From assembly GCA_030146385.1 (NCBI GenBank), contig JASLBX010000162.1, positions 1-5,421 of the forward strand: a DNA stretch of 5,421 nucleotides, in the 5' to 3' direction. A program made the translations under genes and the position numbers. The notes beneath the pieces were generated by a model that was not told the origin of the DNA, searched no databases, and was given only the letters and a program-made list of their open reading frames with translations. Below are positions 1-5,421 of this stretch, one piece after another. Within the stretch, counting starts at the first letter, position 1, and each line of letters opens with the position of its first letter. This stretch comes from Jiangellaceae bacterium (lineage in GTDB: Bacteria; Actinomycetota; Actinomycetes; Jiangellales; Jiangellaceae).

Positions 1-25
1 CGGATATCCAGGACGGTCGGGACAT
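1..25 (-). CDS. Possible 5' end of next hut gene (hutI candidate), partial
   Basis: An ATG lies at 25-23 on the minus strand, three bases after the TGA stop of hutF. It opens a frame reading M-S-R-P-S-W-I-S to the window edge. Tight spacing and same strand suggest the next gene of an operon. In actinobacterial hut clusters the gene after hutF is normally hutI, imidazolonepropionase, which opens the imidazolone ring to give formiminoglutamate, the HutF substrate. Only eight residues are visible and they do not identify the product; no clear Shine-Dalgarno sequence precedes the ATG, so the true start may lie outside the window. The hutI assignment rests on context only. Confidence 0.35.
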
Positions 26-28
26 TGA

Positions 29-1339
29 TCAAGGTCCAACTGGCGGGATCGCGGTCGCGAGCATCTCGCCGACATCGCCGAGCACGTGACGTCCCCCCTC
101 GACGACGACCCGACCGCCCACGACGACCGTGTCGACGTCCGCAGCAGTTGCGGCGAGAACCACCTGCTCCGGTAGGGCTCCAGCCGTACGCGGGGTATCG
201 AGCCGGACGGCGACGAGATCACAGAGTGACCCGGGAGTGATCCGTCCCGCGTCCGGCCAGCCCAGCGCGGCGTGGCCTGCCTCGGTGAGCGCGGTGACGA
301 GCTCGGCGGGCGTGAACCGGCCGCGCTGGAGGGTGGCGAGGCGCTCGTGCATCTCCAGTGCGCGGGCCTCCTCGAGCAGGTCGATCATTGCGTGCTGGTC
401 CGATCCGAGGGCCAGCGATGCGCCCGCGTCAAGGAGTGCGTGAGCAGGGCCAATGCCGTCGGCGAGGTCGCGCTCGGTGGTCGGACAGAATCCCGCCGTC
501 ACGCCGGCTGCGCCAAGCTGAGCGATATCCCCGTCCGTCAGATGCGTGGCGTGCACAGCCGTCGTCGTGGGACCTAACGCGCCGTGGTCATGCAGCAACT
601 GGGTCGGCGTGGCCGCGTAGGCCGTGAGGCACGCCTCGTTCTCGGCCGGCTGCTCGGAAAGGTGGACGTGCAGTGGACGGCCCGCCGCAGCGGCGACGAC
701 CGTGGGGAGCTGCTCGGCGGGGACGGCGCGTACCGAATGGATGGCCGCGCCGATGCGCGTCGTCGCGTCCGGTCTCAGTCCGGCGACGCGCTGCGCCCAC
801 TTCTCTGCGTCACCGTCACCGAACCGAAGCTGGGCCGGGCTGAGCGGCTGGTCGAAGCCCGCGGTCAGATAGCAGGTGTCGAGCAGCGTCAGCCTGATGC
901 CGGCCGCCCGCGCGGCGTCCGTGAGCGCCTCACCCATCGCGTTGGGCTCGCGGTACAGCGTGCCGTCCGGACCGTGGTGGACGTAGTGGAACTCGCCGAC
1001 ACACGTGACGCCGGCGAGGGCCATCTCGGCGTACACCGCGGTGGCCAGCCGCCGGTACGAGTCGGGGTCGAGGCGGCTGGCCACCGCGTACATCTGCTCG
1101 CGCCAGGTCCAGAACGTCCCGCCGCCGCTGTGCGTCCGTCCCCGAAGGGCGCGGTGGAACGCGTGCGAGTGGACGTTTGCAAGCCCGGGCAGCGTGAGCC
1201 CGGGGAGCCGCACGTCTCCCGGCTCAAGTTCGGCTACGTGGTCGACGCCCGCGATGCGGCCGTCGCCGTCCGTCGTGATGCGTACGTGGTCGGAGACCCC
1301 GCCGGGCAGCCACGCGTGCTCGCACCAATAGACCGTCAC
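29..1339 (-). CDS. hutF: Formimidoylglutamate deiminase HutF
   Basis: This 436-residue cytosolic enzyme of the amidohydrolase superfamily would hydrolyse N-formimino-L-glutamate to N-formyl-L-glutamate and ammonia in the five-step histidine degradation route. The metal-site motif NVHSHAFHRALRGRTH starts near residue 55 (ligands H57 and H59). The strand motif HVHLSEQ gives H226 as third ligand and E229 as likely catalytic acid. AVHATH supplies H263 and H266, and LGSDQH supplies the metal-binding D314. FWTWREQMY near residues 76-84 is typical of HutF rather than of guanine or cytosine deaminases. Length matches the family, about 450 residues. The start is GTG at 1339; only a distant G-rich stretch precedes it, so the ribosome site is weak, but the MTVYWCEHAWLPGG opening matches family N-termini as I remember them. 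It follows the P450 gene after 92 bases, and another frame opens three bases beyond its stop. Confidence 0.95.
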   Translation of the reverse strand: MTVYWCEHAWLPGGVSDHVRITTDGDGRIAGVDHVAELEPGDVRLPGLTLPGLANVHSHAFHRALRGRTHSGGGTFWTWREQMYAVASRLDPDSYRRLATAVYAEMALAGVTCVGEFHYVHHGPDGTLYREPNAMGEALTDAARAAGIRLTLLDTCYLTAGFDQPLSPAQLRFGDGDAEKWAQRVAGLRPDATTRIGAAIHSVRAVPAEQLPTVVAAAAGRPLHVHLSEQPAENEACLTAYAATPTQLLHDHGALGPTTTAVHATHLTDGDIAQLGAAGVTAGFCPTTERDLADGIGPAHALLDAGASLALGSDQHAMIDLLEEARALEMHERLATLQRGRFTPAELVTALTEAGHAALGWPDAGRITPGSLCDLVAVRLDTPRTAGALPEQVVLAATAADVDTVVVGGRVVVEGGRHVLGDVGEMLATAIPPVGP

Positions 1340-1401
1340 GGTGCGATTCTGCTGCCCCCACGCGCTAAAGGCGAACAGGGACGGCCTTCATCCCGTTGAC
1401 G

Positions 1402-1436
1402 CGTGACGACTGCGTGCCGACTATGTGAACGTCACG
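1402..1436. repeat. Inverted repeat between P450 and hutF
   Basis: Seven-base perfect arms CGTGACG (1402-1408) and CGTCACG (1430-1436) enclose a 21-base spacer. The right arm overlaps the P450 stop codon (1434-1432), and the whole lies in the 92-base gap before hutF, the longest gap in the minus-strand cluster. It could be a regulator-binding dyad for an internal promoter of hutF or a weak RNA hairpin. There is no T-run, so it is not a convincing terminator. Seven-base arms can arise by chance in GC-rich DNA. Confidence 0.3.
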
Positions 1437-2751
1437 TAGCTCGGGCTTCCGGGCGCAGCCAAACCCCGTCCCTGGGACGCAGAGTGATCAGCGGATCCAG
1501 CCTCACCGGACGCTCAGGCACCCGCAGCAGCCGCCAGCGGCGGGAAATGGTCGCTAGCGCGAGCACGCCCTCGGTCCAGGCGAAGCCTTCCCCGATGCAC
1601 CGGCGCAGCCCGGCACCGAACGGGAAGTAGGCCCATCGCGGCCGGTCCTTGGCGCTGCCGTCCAGCCAGCGGTCGGGCAGGAATCGCTCGGGTTCCGGCC
1701 ACCAGCGAGCGTCCCGGTACGTGACCCACTGGGAGAGCAGCGCAAGCTCACTCTGACCGACGGTGTTGCCGTTCACGGGATAGTCGGCGATCGCCTCGCG
1801 GCCCATCAGCCAGGCCGGTGGATACAGGCGAAGAGCCTCCGAGATGACGGCGCGGCAGAACGGCAGTTGGTCGACGTGCTCCGGGAAGGGACGGTCGTCG
1901 GTGCCGAGCACCCCGTCCACCTCGGCGTGGACGCGCTGCTCGACGTCCGGCGCATCGGCGAGCAGGTGGAAAGCGAAGGCCAGCGCGTTGGCCGTCGTCT
2001 CGTGTCCGGCCAGCAGGAGCGTCACGGCGTGGTCCCGGATCTCTGCGTCCGACAACTGCTCGGACCCGTCCCCGTGGACCAGCGCCGAGAGCAGGTCGCC
2101 GGCGTCGGAGCTGTCCGCTCGGCGCTGTGCGACGACACGGTCGACCAGTCCATGGAGGGCATCGCGTCCTCGGTGGAGCCGCTTCGCTGGGCCGAAAGGC
2201 GTGGCCTGCAACCGCCAGCCGAACGGCAGAAACGCCAGCTTGTACGCGCTGAGCAGGTCGGCGAGGGCATGCTCCACGGTCGCCACGTCGTGGTCGTCGA
2301 CGTCCGTGCCTAGCAAGGTCCGGCCAGCGGACGCGAGTGTGATCCGGACCGTCTCGGCATGCACGTCGATGGGGACGCCCGGCGCCCACCGCTCGGTGGT
2401 TGCCGCCGCCTGCTCGATCATCGTCCCGGCGTACCCGGTGATCCGCTTGGAATGGAACACTGGCTGGACGAGCCGCCGGTGGCGGTGGTGCGTGTCCGCG
2501 TCGGACGTCAGCAGGCCGTCACCGAGCACGACGCGGGCTCGTTGCAGCACCGGACCCTTCCGGAACCGGTCGGCGTGCGTGACGAGCACTTCGTGGACCT
2601 GGTCCGGGTGCGTGAGCAGCCAGCCGTCATACGGGCCAAACCGGAGCCGCGCCACATCGCCCTGCTCGCGGGCGCGCTCGGTCAGGAAACCCAGCCGGTT
2701 CGCCCCGAAGGCGAGCAGGTCACCGAGGAGAGGTAGCGAACGCGGCGCCAT
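1432..2751 (-). CDS. Cytochrome P450
   Basis: This is a complete 439-residue soluble haem-thiolate monooxygenase that would need a separate ferredoxin and reductase; none is in the window. In order: a proline-rich start (PRSLPLLGDLLAF); a helix-C segment HHRHRRLVQPVFH (88-100) typical of the eukaryote-like bacterial P450s; the I-helix oxygen-activation motif AGHETT (248-253); the K-helix ExxR as EALR (305-308) followed by LYPP; the meander PERF motif at 354-357; and the haem loop FPFGAGLRRCIGEGFA with axial cysteine C385. All hallmark residues are intact, so it should be active. There is no transmembrane anchor. Style and length resemble terpenoid or fatty-acid-oxidising actinobacterial P450s such as pentalenene oxygenase, but the substrate cannot be read from the sequence. 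Its ATG is 18 bases after the amidohydrolase stop, which suggests cotranscription. AGG lies only three bases before the ATG, so the ribosome site is poor. A P450 has no known role in histidine degradation. Confidence 0.96.
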   Translation of the reverse strand: MAPRSLPLLGDLLAFGANRLGFLTERAREQGDVARLRFGPYDGWLLTHPDQVHEVLVTHADRFRKGPVLQRARVVLGDGLLTSDADTHHRHRRLVQPVFHSKRITGYAGTMIEQAAATTERWAPGVPIDVHAETVRITLASAGRTLLGTDVDDHDVATVEHALADLLSAYKLAFLPFGWRLQATPFGPAKRLHRGRDALHGLVDRVVAQRRADSSDAGDLLSALVHGDGSEQLSDAEIRDHAVTLLLAGHETTANALAFAFHLLADAPDVEQRVHAEVDGVLGTDDRPFPEHVDQLPFCRAVISEALRLYPPAWLMGREAIADYPVNGNTVGQSELALLSQWVTYRDARWWPEPERFLPDRWLDGSAKDRPRWAYFPFGAGLRRCIGEGFAWTEGVLALATISRRWRLLRVPERPVRLDPLITLRPRDGVWLRPEARAT

Positions 2752-2769
2752 GCCTGCAACGCTACGGGG

Positions 2770-3999
2770 TCATTCGCGCGTGGCGAGCCACTCGAGCACT
2801 GTGGTCAAGGCCTCCACGCCAGCGAGGCAGTCGGAGCGCTCGGAGTGTTCGTGCGGCGAGTGCGATACGCCGGTCGGGTTGCGGACGAACAGCATGGCGG
2901 ACGGGACGCCCGCCGCGGCGAGGATGCCGGCGTCGTGGCCGGCTCCCGTGGGCAGGATCGGCGGATTGCCCAGGACGTGGGCCAACCTGTCTCGTAGCGT
3001 CCCGTCGAACGATGTGAGCGCCGTCCACGACTCTTCGTCGACGCGGGCGTGCTCGCCGTGGAGGTCGCCGGCCAGGTCCGCGACCACGGCACGGACTCGC
3101 GGCTCGTCGGCTCCGCGAACGTCCAGCCAGGCGGTAACTCCGCTGGGGATGGCGTTGACGCCGTTCGGCTCGACGCGCACCTTGCCGACGGTGGCCAGGG
3201 CATCGTGCCGGATCGCCGCCTCGCGCGCCGCCAGGACGGTGGCCGCGAACAGCAGCATCGGGTCGTCGCGGTCTTCCAGCCGGGTGGTTCCCGCATGGTC
3301 GGCCCGGCCGGCCAGCTCAATCCGCCACCGGCCGTGCGGCCAGATGCCGCTGGCCAGGCCCAGCGGAGCGTCCAGGCCGGCGAGCCCGTACGCGGGCCGG
3401 CCGTCGCCGGTGTCCAGGTGGACGCGGCCCTGCTCGATGTGCAGTTCGACGAAGTGCCCGATCCTTGCGAGGCGATCGGGTTCGGCGTCGACGTGTGCCG
3501 GGTCATGGCCAGCCGCTGCCATCGCCTCGGCCATTGTCATTCCGTCGTTGTCGCGCAGGCTCCTCGCCCGGTCGGGGTCGAGTGCGCCAGTCAGCAAGCG
3601 CGACCCGCCGCAGGCGACGCCGAACCGAGCGCCTTCCTCGTCCGAGAACGCCGCGACTGTGATCGGGCGCTCTGGCTTGACGCCCCTGGCGCGAAGCTCG
3701 TCGAGGGCGGCGAACGCCGATACGACACCAAGCGGCCCGTCGAAGGCGCCTCCGTCGGGGACGGAGTCCAGGTGCGAGCCCATGACAAGTGCGTCGCCGG
3801 CCGTCGGGTCACCCCACCACGCCCAGAGGTTGCCGTTGCGGTCGGTTTCGACGTCCAGGCCGCGCTTTTCGGCGGCGGCGGTGAACCACTCGCGGCATTC
3901 GAGATCGGCTGGCGTCCAGGCGTACCGGCGGTAGCCGCCCGTACGGGCGTCCCGGCCAATTGGGAGTAGGGCGTCCCAGAGCGCGTCGAAGCCCCTCAT
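2770..3999 (-). CDS. M20-family allantoate amidohydrolase-like enzyme
   Basis: This 409-residue zinc-dependent amidohydrolase belongs to the allantoate amidohydrolase / N-carbamoyl-L-amino-acid hydrolase / beta-ureidopropionase group. With the start at 3999, the metal motif GSHLDSVPDGGAFDG gives H76, D78 and bridging D87; SDEEGARFG gives catalytic E121 and ligand E122; ELHIEQG gives H187; GVSHSPHE gives H380. The dimerisation/lid segment GRADHAGTT (231-239) and TGAGHDAG (351-358) are also typical. ATG at 3999 was chosen because AGG lies nine bases upstream, the opening MRGFDALWDALLPIG fits the family, and 409 residues is the usual length. A TTG at 4059 would add 20 residues read from insertion-sequence DNA. 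Homology alone says allantoate to ureidoglycolate, or a carbamoyl amino acid. Linkage to hutF makes hydrolysis of N-formylglutamate (or a related N-acyl glutamate) an attractive alternative, since no hutG is seen here. That role is inference. Confidence 0.9.
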   Translation of the reverse strand: MRGFDALWDALLPIGRDARTGGYRRYAWTPADLECREWFTAAAEKRGLDVETDRNGNLWAWWGDPTAGDALVMGSHLDSVPDGGAFDGPLGVVSAFAALDELRARGVKPERPITVAAFSDEEGARFGVACGGSRLLTGALDPDRARSLRDNDGMTMAEAMAAAGHDPAHVDAEPDRLARIGHFVELHIEQGRVHLDTGDGRPAYGLAGLDAPLGLASGIWPHGRWRIELAGRADHAGTTRLEDRDDPMLLFAATVLAAREAAIRHDALATVGKVRVEPNGVNAIPSGVTAWLDVRGADEPRVRAVVADLAGDLHGEHARVDEESWTALTSFDGTLRDRLAHVLGNPPILPTGAGHDAGILAAAGVPSAMLFVRNPTGVSHSPHEHSERSDCLAGVEALTTVLEWLATRE

Positions 4000-4248
4000 C
4001 GCAGCGGACCTATGCGTGTATTGTCCGGCCATTGCGACGCTTGCAAGCCACGCCCCCAACTCTGCTGATGCAGCGTCACCAGCGCGTTGACCAGGTAGGC
4101 CTCGTCAAGCTCAGCAGCGGTCACCGGTGTCTTCACCCGGGCGTAGTAGGTGGATGGCGCTATCGAGACACCATGCTTGGACAGCATGGCACAGATCGGC
4201 TCGACGCCGAACCTGTTCCCGGTAGGCGGTGATATCGTCGACGATCAC
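3996..4248 (-). pseudogene. IS3-family transposase orfB remnant, frameshifted and truncated
   Basis: Read on the minus strand, a GTG at 4248 overlapping the orfA stop opens V-I-V-D-D-I-T-A-Y-R-E-Q. One extra base near 4212 then shifts the frame, and it continues as F-G-V-E-P-I-C-A-M-L-S-K-H-G-V followed by IAPSTYYAR. These are the conserved N-terminal segments of IS3-group OrfB. Similarity appears to fade after L-H-Q-Q-S-W-G at about 4053, where the family would continue into Y-G-A/V-R-K and the integrase DDE domain, all missing here. The leftover frame runs on into non-transposase DNA and stops at TGA 3998-3996, overlapping the ATG of the amidohydrolase gene as ATGA. It cannot make a working transposase. 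The region past 4053 is either native leader DNA or a deletion scar. Confidence 0.82.
4039..4048. promoter_or_regulatory. Palindrome with a possible weak promoter ahead of the amidohydrolase gene
   Basis: GCTTGCAAGC (4039-4048) is a perfect 10-base palindrome, 39 bases before the ATG at 3999. On the minus strand its TTGCAA (4046-4041, four of six matches to TTGACA) is followed after 17 bases by CAATAC (4023-4018), a poor match to TATAAT. This could be a weak promoter with an overlapping operator for the minus-strand genes, placed just beyond the truncated transposase. The -10 match is weak, and a palindrome of this size may be chance. Confidence 0.2.
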
Positions 4249-4380
4249 TTGAGTCGGCGGTTGAACTACGCCAGGGCAAGCGCGGCTCTGGTCCTAAGGA
4301 TCTCGTTGGACCACTCCAGCTCGGCCACGCGCTTCTCCAGCGCCCGAACCTCCTCGGACTCGGCCTCTCGGGATTGGTGA
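4245..4380 (-). pseudogene. IS3-family transposase orfA remnant, C-terminal part with stop
   Basis: From 4367 down to the TGA at 4247-4245 the minus strand reads E-A-E-S-E-E-V-R-A-L-E-K-R-V-A-E-L-E-W-S, then N-E-I-L-R-T, then a degenerate tail ending N-R-R-L-K. This is the leucine-zipper-like C-terminal coiled coil of IS3-group OrfA, whose usual end resembles [21 protein letters not shown]. An in-frame TAG at 4268-4266 sits where a Q or E codon is expected, and the tail is about one codon short. The helix-turn-helix N-terminal half is not recognisable upstream of about 4380, so the element is broken on this side too. The GTG of orfB overlaps the orfA stop, a common IS3 arrangement. Confidence 0.75.
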
Positions 4381-4517
4381 TCTCGCCCGGCGGTGCGCGG
4401 TGCCGGCATCCGGAGACCCGTACGTGTGTACCCGCCGCTCGATGGGGTAGGTGGTCAGGTCATTTCGACATGGCGCCGGTTGACATGCGCCGGAGATTCG
4501 AGCCAAGGGAGACCAAG
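4381..4517. other. Intergenic leader of the 97-aa gene
   Basis: This segment lies between the insertion-sequence remnant and the small plus-strand gene. It contains CGTACGTGTGTACC (arms GTAC at 4420-4423 and 4428-4431) and an imperfect direct repeat CATGGCGCCGG (4469-4479) / CATGCGCCGG (4484-4493) separated by TTGA. A perfect -35 hexamer TTGACA occupies 4480-4485, but nothing like a -10 box lies 16-19 bases downstream, so no promoter is called with confidence. I could not identify a terminal inverted repeat of the insertion sequence here. Confidence 0.3.
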
Positions 4518-4811
4518 ATGGCCAAGGGACAGCAGCAGAGCCAGGGTGGTGGCGGGCCGCGGATGACCGACGACAGCCTGCGGGTGCGGCAGCTGACGCA
4601 CTACCAGTTCAGCTGGACGGCACGCGAGAGCGAGGAGAGCGGGATTTGGACACTGCAGCTGGTGCTTGACGAGGGCGCCTGGGAAGAGGTGCTCACGATC
4701 AGCTCGGAGGACGCCGACGCGCTGCAAGACGTCCTTGAGAACACCAGCAGCGTCTTCTATGACATCGATCGGCGGGTACTGATGTTCGGCGTCACCAAGA
4801 CTGGCGAATGA
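4518..4811 (+). CDS. Conserved-looking small soluble protein of unknown function (97 aa)
   Basis: I do not recognise this gene. The start at ATG 4518 is preferred because AAGGGAGA (4505-4512) sits just upstream as a good ribosome site. An in-frame start at 4374 would add 48 arginine-rich residues read from intergenic and insertion-sequence DNA. Residues 1-16 (MAKGQQQSQGGGGPRM) are a flexible Gln/Gly-rich tail. Residues 17-97 look like one compact acidic alpha/beta domain: strands around LRVRQLTHYQFSWTA (21-35) and GIWTLQLVLD (42-51), a short strand WEEVLTI (55-61), a helix SEDADALQDVLENT (62-76), and a last strand RRVLMFGV (85-92). There is no signal peptide, membrane segment, cysteine pair or obvious catalytic motif, so a binding or regulatory role is more likely than an enzyme. 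It stands alone, convergent with the gene at 5076-5348. Confidence 0.8.
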   Translation: MAKGQQQSQGGGGPRMTDDSLRVRQLTHYQFSWTARESEESGIWTLQLVLDEGAWEEVLTISSEDADALQDVLENTSSVFYDIDRRVLMFGVTKTGE

Positions 4812-4833
4812 CCACTTCCGCCTCGCACACCCT

Positions 4834-4885
4834 AGACACACGGCATTAGTCTGTGTCTGCGAACTAGCGGCCCAGCCGAAGTTCG
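4834..4885. repeat. Two small inverted repeats after the 97-aa gene
   Basis: Arms AGACACA (4834-4840) and TGTGTCT (4852-4858) pair perfectly around an 11-base loop, 23 bases after the stop of the plus-strand gene. CGAACT (4860-4865) and AGTTCG (4880-4885) pair around a 14-base loop immediately after. Neither is followed by a T-run. They may act as a weak terminator or RNA-stability element for the upstream gene. TTCGTGCG (4882-4889) also pairs with CGCACGAA (4995-5002), so alternative folds are possible. Confidence 0.35.
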
Positions 4886-5002
4886 TGCGGTCTGCTTAAC
4901 CGAGCGGTCCGTGCGGCCGTCATACAACGGTGTCCACAAGATCAGCGAGCACGCGGATTCTTCGGCACGCCGCAGGGCGCTGTGTTACGAACGGCGCACG
5001 AA

Positions 5003-5062
5003 GACCGGCCAGCGCCCGGTCGGGGCGGCTCCGGTTGGGGATCGTCGAACCGTTGCCGCCCC
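5003..5062. terminator. Tandem GC-rich hairpins between convergent genes
   Basis: The larger hairpin pairs GGGGCGGC (5022-5029) with GCCGCCCC (5055-5062), eight perfect pairs. After a two-base mismatch (TC/TT), CGGTT (5032-5036) pairs with AACCG (5048-5052) around an 11-base loop. Next to it GACCGG (5003-5008) pairs with CCGGTC (5016-5021) around seven bases. On the minus strand the large stem begins 13 bases after the TAG of the small membrane protein gene, and the second stem is followed by TTCGT. The position suits a terminator for that gene, possibly working in both directions. No true U-tract is present, as is common in high-GC actinobacteria. Confidence 0.6.
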
Positions 5063-5075
5063 GAATTCTCTCTGC

Positions 5076-5348
5076 CTACGGGACCTTATGACCGCGCCGA
5101 CCGGTCACCGTCGCGGCGATCATCACCAAGACGACGGCGACCGCGATGCTGATTATCCACCGAATCCAGTCGATGCCGCTGGTGTCTTCCACGCCGAATG
5201 CGGCAGCGAGGTAGTAGCCGATGAGAACGCCGCCGATGCCGCACAGGACGGTGAGCCAGAGCGGGATGTTGTCGCGGTCGCCGGGAGCGATCCACTTGCC
5301 GAGCAGGCCGATGATGATGCCCGCAATGATTACGCCGATGACTTCCAC
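5076..5348 (-). CDS. GlsB/YeaQ/YmgE family small membrane protein
   Basis: This 90-residue integral membrane protein belongs to the transglycosylase-associated (Tag/GlsB/YeaQ/YmgE) family, usually linked to general or envelope stress; its molecular role is not established. Three hydrophobic helices are visible at about 3-20 (VIGVIIAGIIIGLLGKWI), 29-51 and 62-82, with a basic tail GRRGHKVP. The family signature is seen in the glycine-rich first helix followed by G-K-W-I-A-P-G and in CGIGGVLIGYYL (36-47), which resembles the family's G-x-x-G-x-x-x-G pattern. Length is typical (80-90 residues). The start is GTG at 5348, fixed by a strong AAGGAG (5360-5355) six bases upstream. The insert V-E-D-T-S-G-I-D-W between helices two and three also fits the family. 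It appears monocistronic and ends at tandem hairpins. Confidence 0.92.
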   Translation of the reverse strand: MEVIGVIIAGIIIGLLGKWIAPGDRDNIPLWLTVLCGIGGVLIGYYLAAAFGVEDTSGIDWIRWIISIAVAVVLVMIAATVTGRRGHKVP

Positions 5349-5354
5349 GTTGGT

Positions 5355-5360
5355 CTCCTT
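5355..5360 (-). promoter_or_regulatory. Strong Shine-Dalgarno deciding the GTG start
   Basis: AAGGAG on the minus strand, six bases ahead of the GTG at 5348, is the best ribosome-binding site in the window and fixes the start of the small membrane protein. It contrasts with the weak sites in front of hutF and the P450 gene. No promoter could be supported in the remaining 61 bases to the window edge, which hold only a small GGAAG/CTTCC inverted repeat (5400-5414). Confidence 0.75.
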
Positions 5361-5421
5361 CTCGGTTCTGATGCCTTGACAGCAGATCGTCGAGGCGTTG
5401 GAAGAGAGCCTTCCTGGGTGT

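Noticed and set aside
584..1399. 271-codon plus-strand open frame opposite hutF
   Set aside because: It is antisense to a clear HutF, has Arg/Gly/Val-rich composition, no family resemblance and no ribosome site; a shadow frame.
1844..3934. Very long plus-strand open frame (696 codons) opposite the P450 and amidohydrolase genes
   Set aside because: It is Ser/Arg/Ala-rich with no recognisable motif and lies antisense to two genes with intact catalytic motifs; high-GC codon bias produces such stop-free antisense frames.
4000..4059. Upstream TTG start that would extend the amidohydrolase by 20 residues
   Set aside because: The extra residues have no family match, begin at the edge of transposase DNA and lack a better ribosome site than the ATG at 3999.
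4374..4517. In-frame extension of the 97-aa protein by 48 residues
   Set aside because: The extension is Arg/Pro-rich, reads into the insertion-sequence remnant, and the ATG at 4518 has a good Shine-Dalgarno sequence.
4455..4841. 128-codon minus-strand open frame opposite the 97-aa gene
   Set aside because: It is antisense to a gene with a better ribosome site and a more protein-like sequence; no recognisable domain.
4870..4975. Possible tRNA-like stretch with GTTCG and paired arms
   Set aside because: No cloverleaf could be built: there is no T-arm GGTTCRA context, no paired acceptor stem at the right distance and no anticodon arm.
5376..5398. Plus-strand TTGACA at 5376-5381 as a promoter
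   Set aside because: The expected -10 position after 17 bases reads TGGAAG, and the site points away from the only nearby gene.

Overview
The window looks like a piece of a high-GC actinobacterial chromosome. Third codon positions are strongly G/C-rich, GTG starts occur, and the nearest relatives I can recall for the recognisable proteins are actinobacterial. No single genus can be named from the sequence alone.

Positions 1-3999, all on the minus strand, are a catabolic gene cluster read from right to left: an M20-family allantoate amidohydrolase-like enzyme (2770-3999), a cytochrome P450 (1432-2751), formimidoylglutamate deiminase HutF (29-1339), and probably the first codons of another gene at the left edge (1-25), where hutI (imidazolonepropionase) would be expected. 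HutF marks this as the histidine utilisation (hut) pathway in its five-step form: formiminoglutamate is deiminated to N-formylglutamate, which is then deformylated to glutamate. From memory, actinobacterial hut clusters usually run hutU, M20 amidohydrolase, hutF, hutI, with the M20 enzyme as a candidate for the deformylation step. The unusual element here is the P450 lodged between the amidohydrolase and hutF.

Positions about 3996-4380 hold a decayed IS3-family insertion sequence in the same orientation: the C-terminal end of orfA (with an internal TAG) and the N-terminal part of orfB (with a one-base frameshift and no catalytic domain). It sits exactly where the upstream hut gene would be expected, and its broken orfB reading frame ends in an ATGA overlap with the start codon of the amidohydrolase gene.

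Positions 4381-5421 are unrelated. A small soluble protein of unknown function (97 aa, plus strand, 4518-4811) faces a GlsB/YeaQ/YmgE-type small membrane protein (90 aa, minus strand, 5076-5348). The 264-base gap between these convergent genes is rich in inverted repeats, including a strong pair of GC-rich hairpins likely to end transcription. No tRNA, rRNA or CRISPR array was seen.
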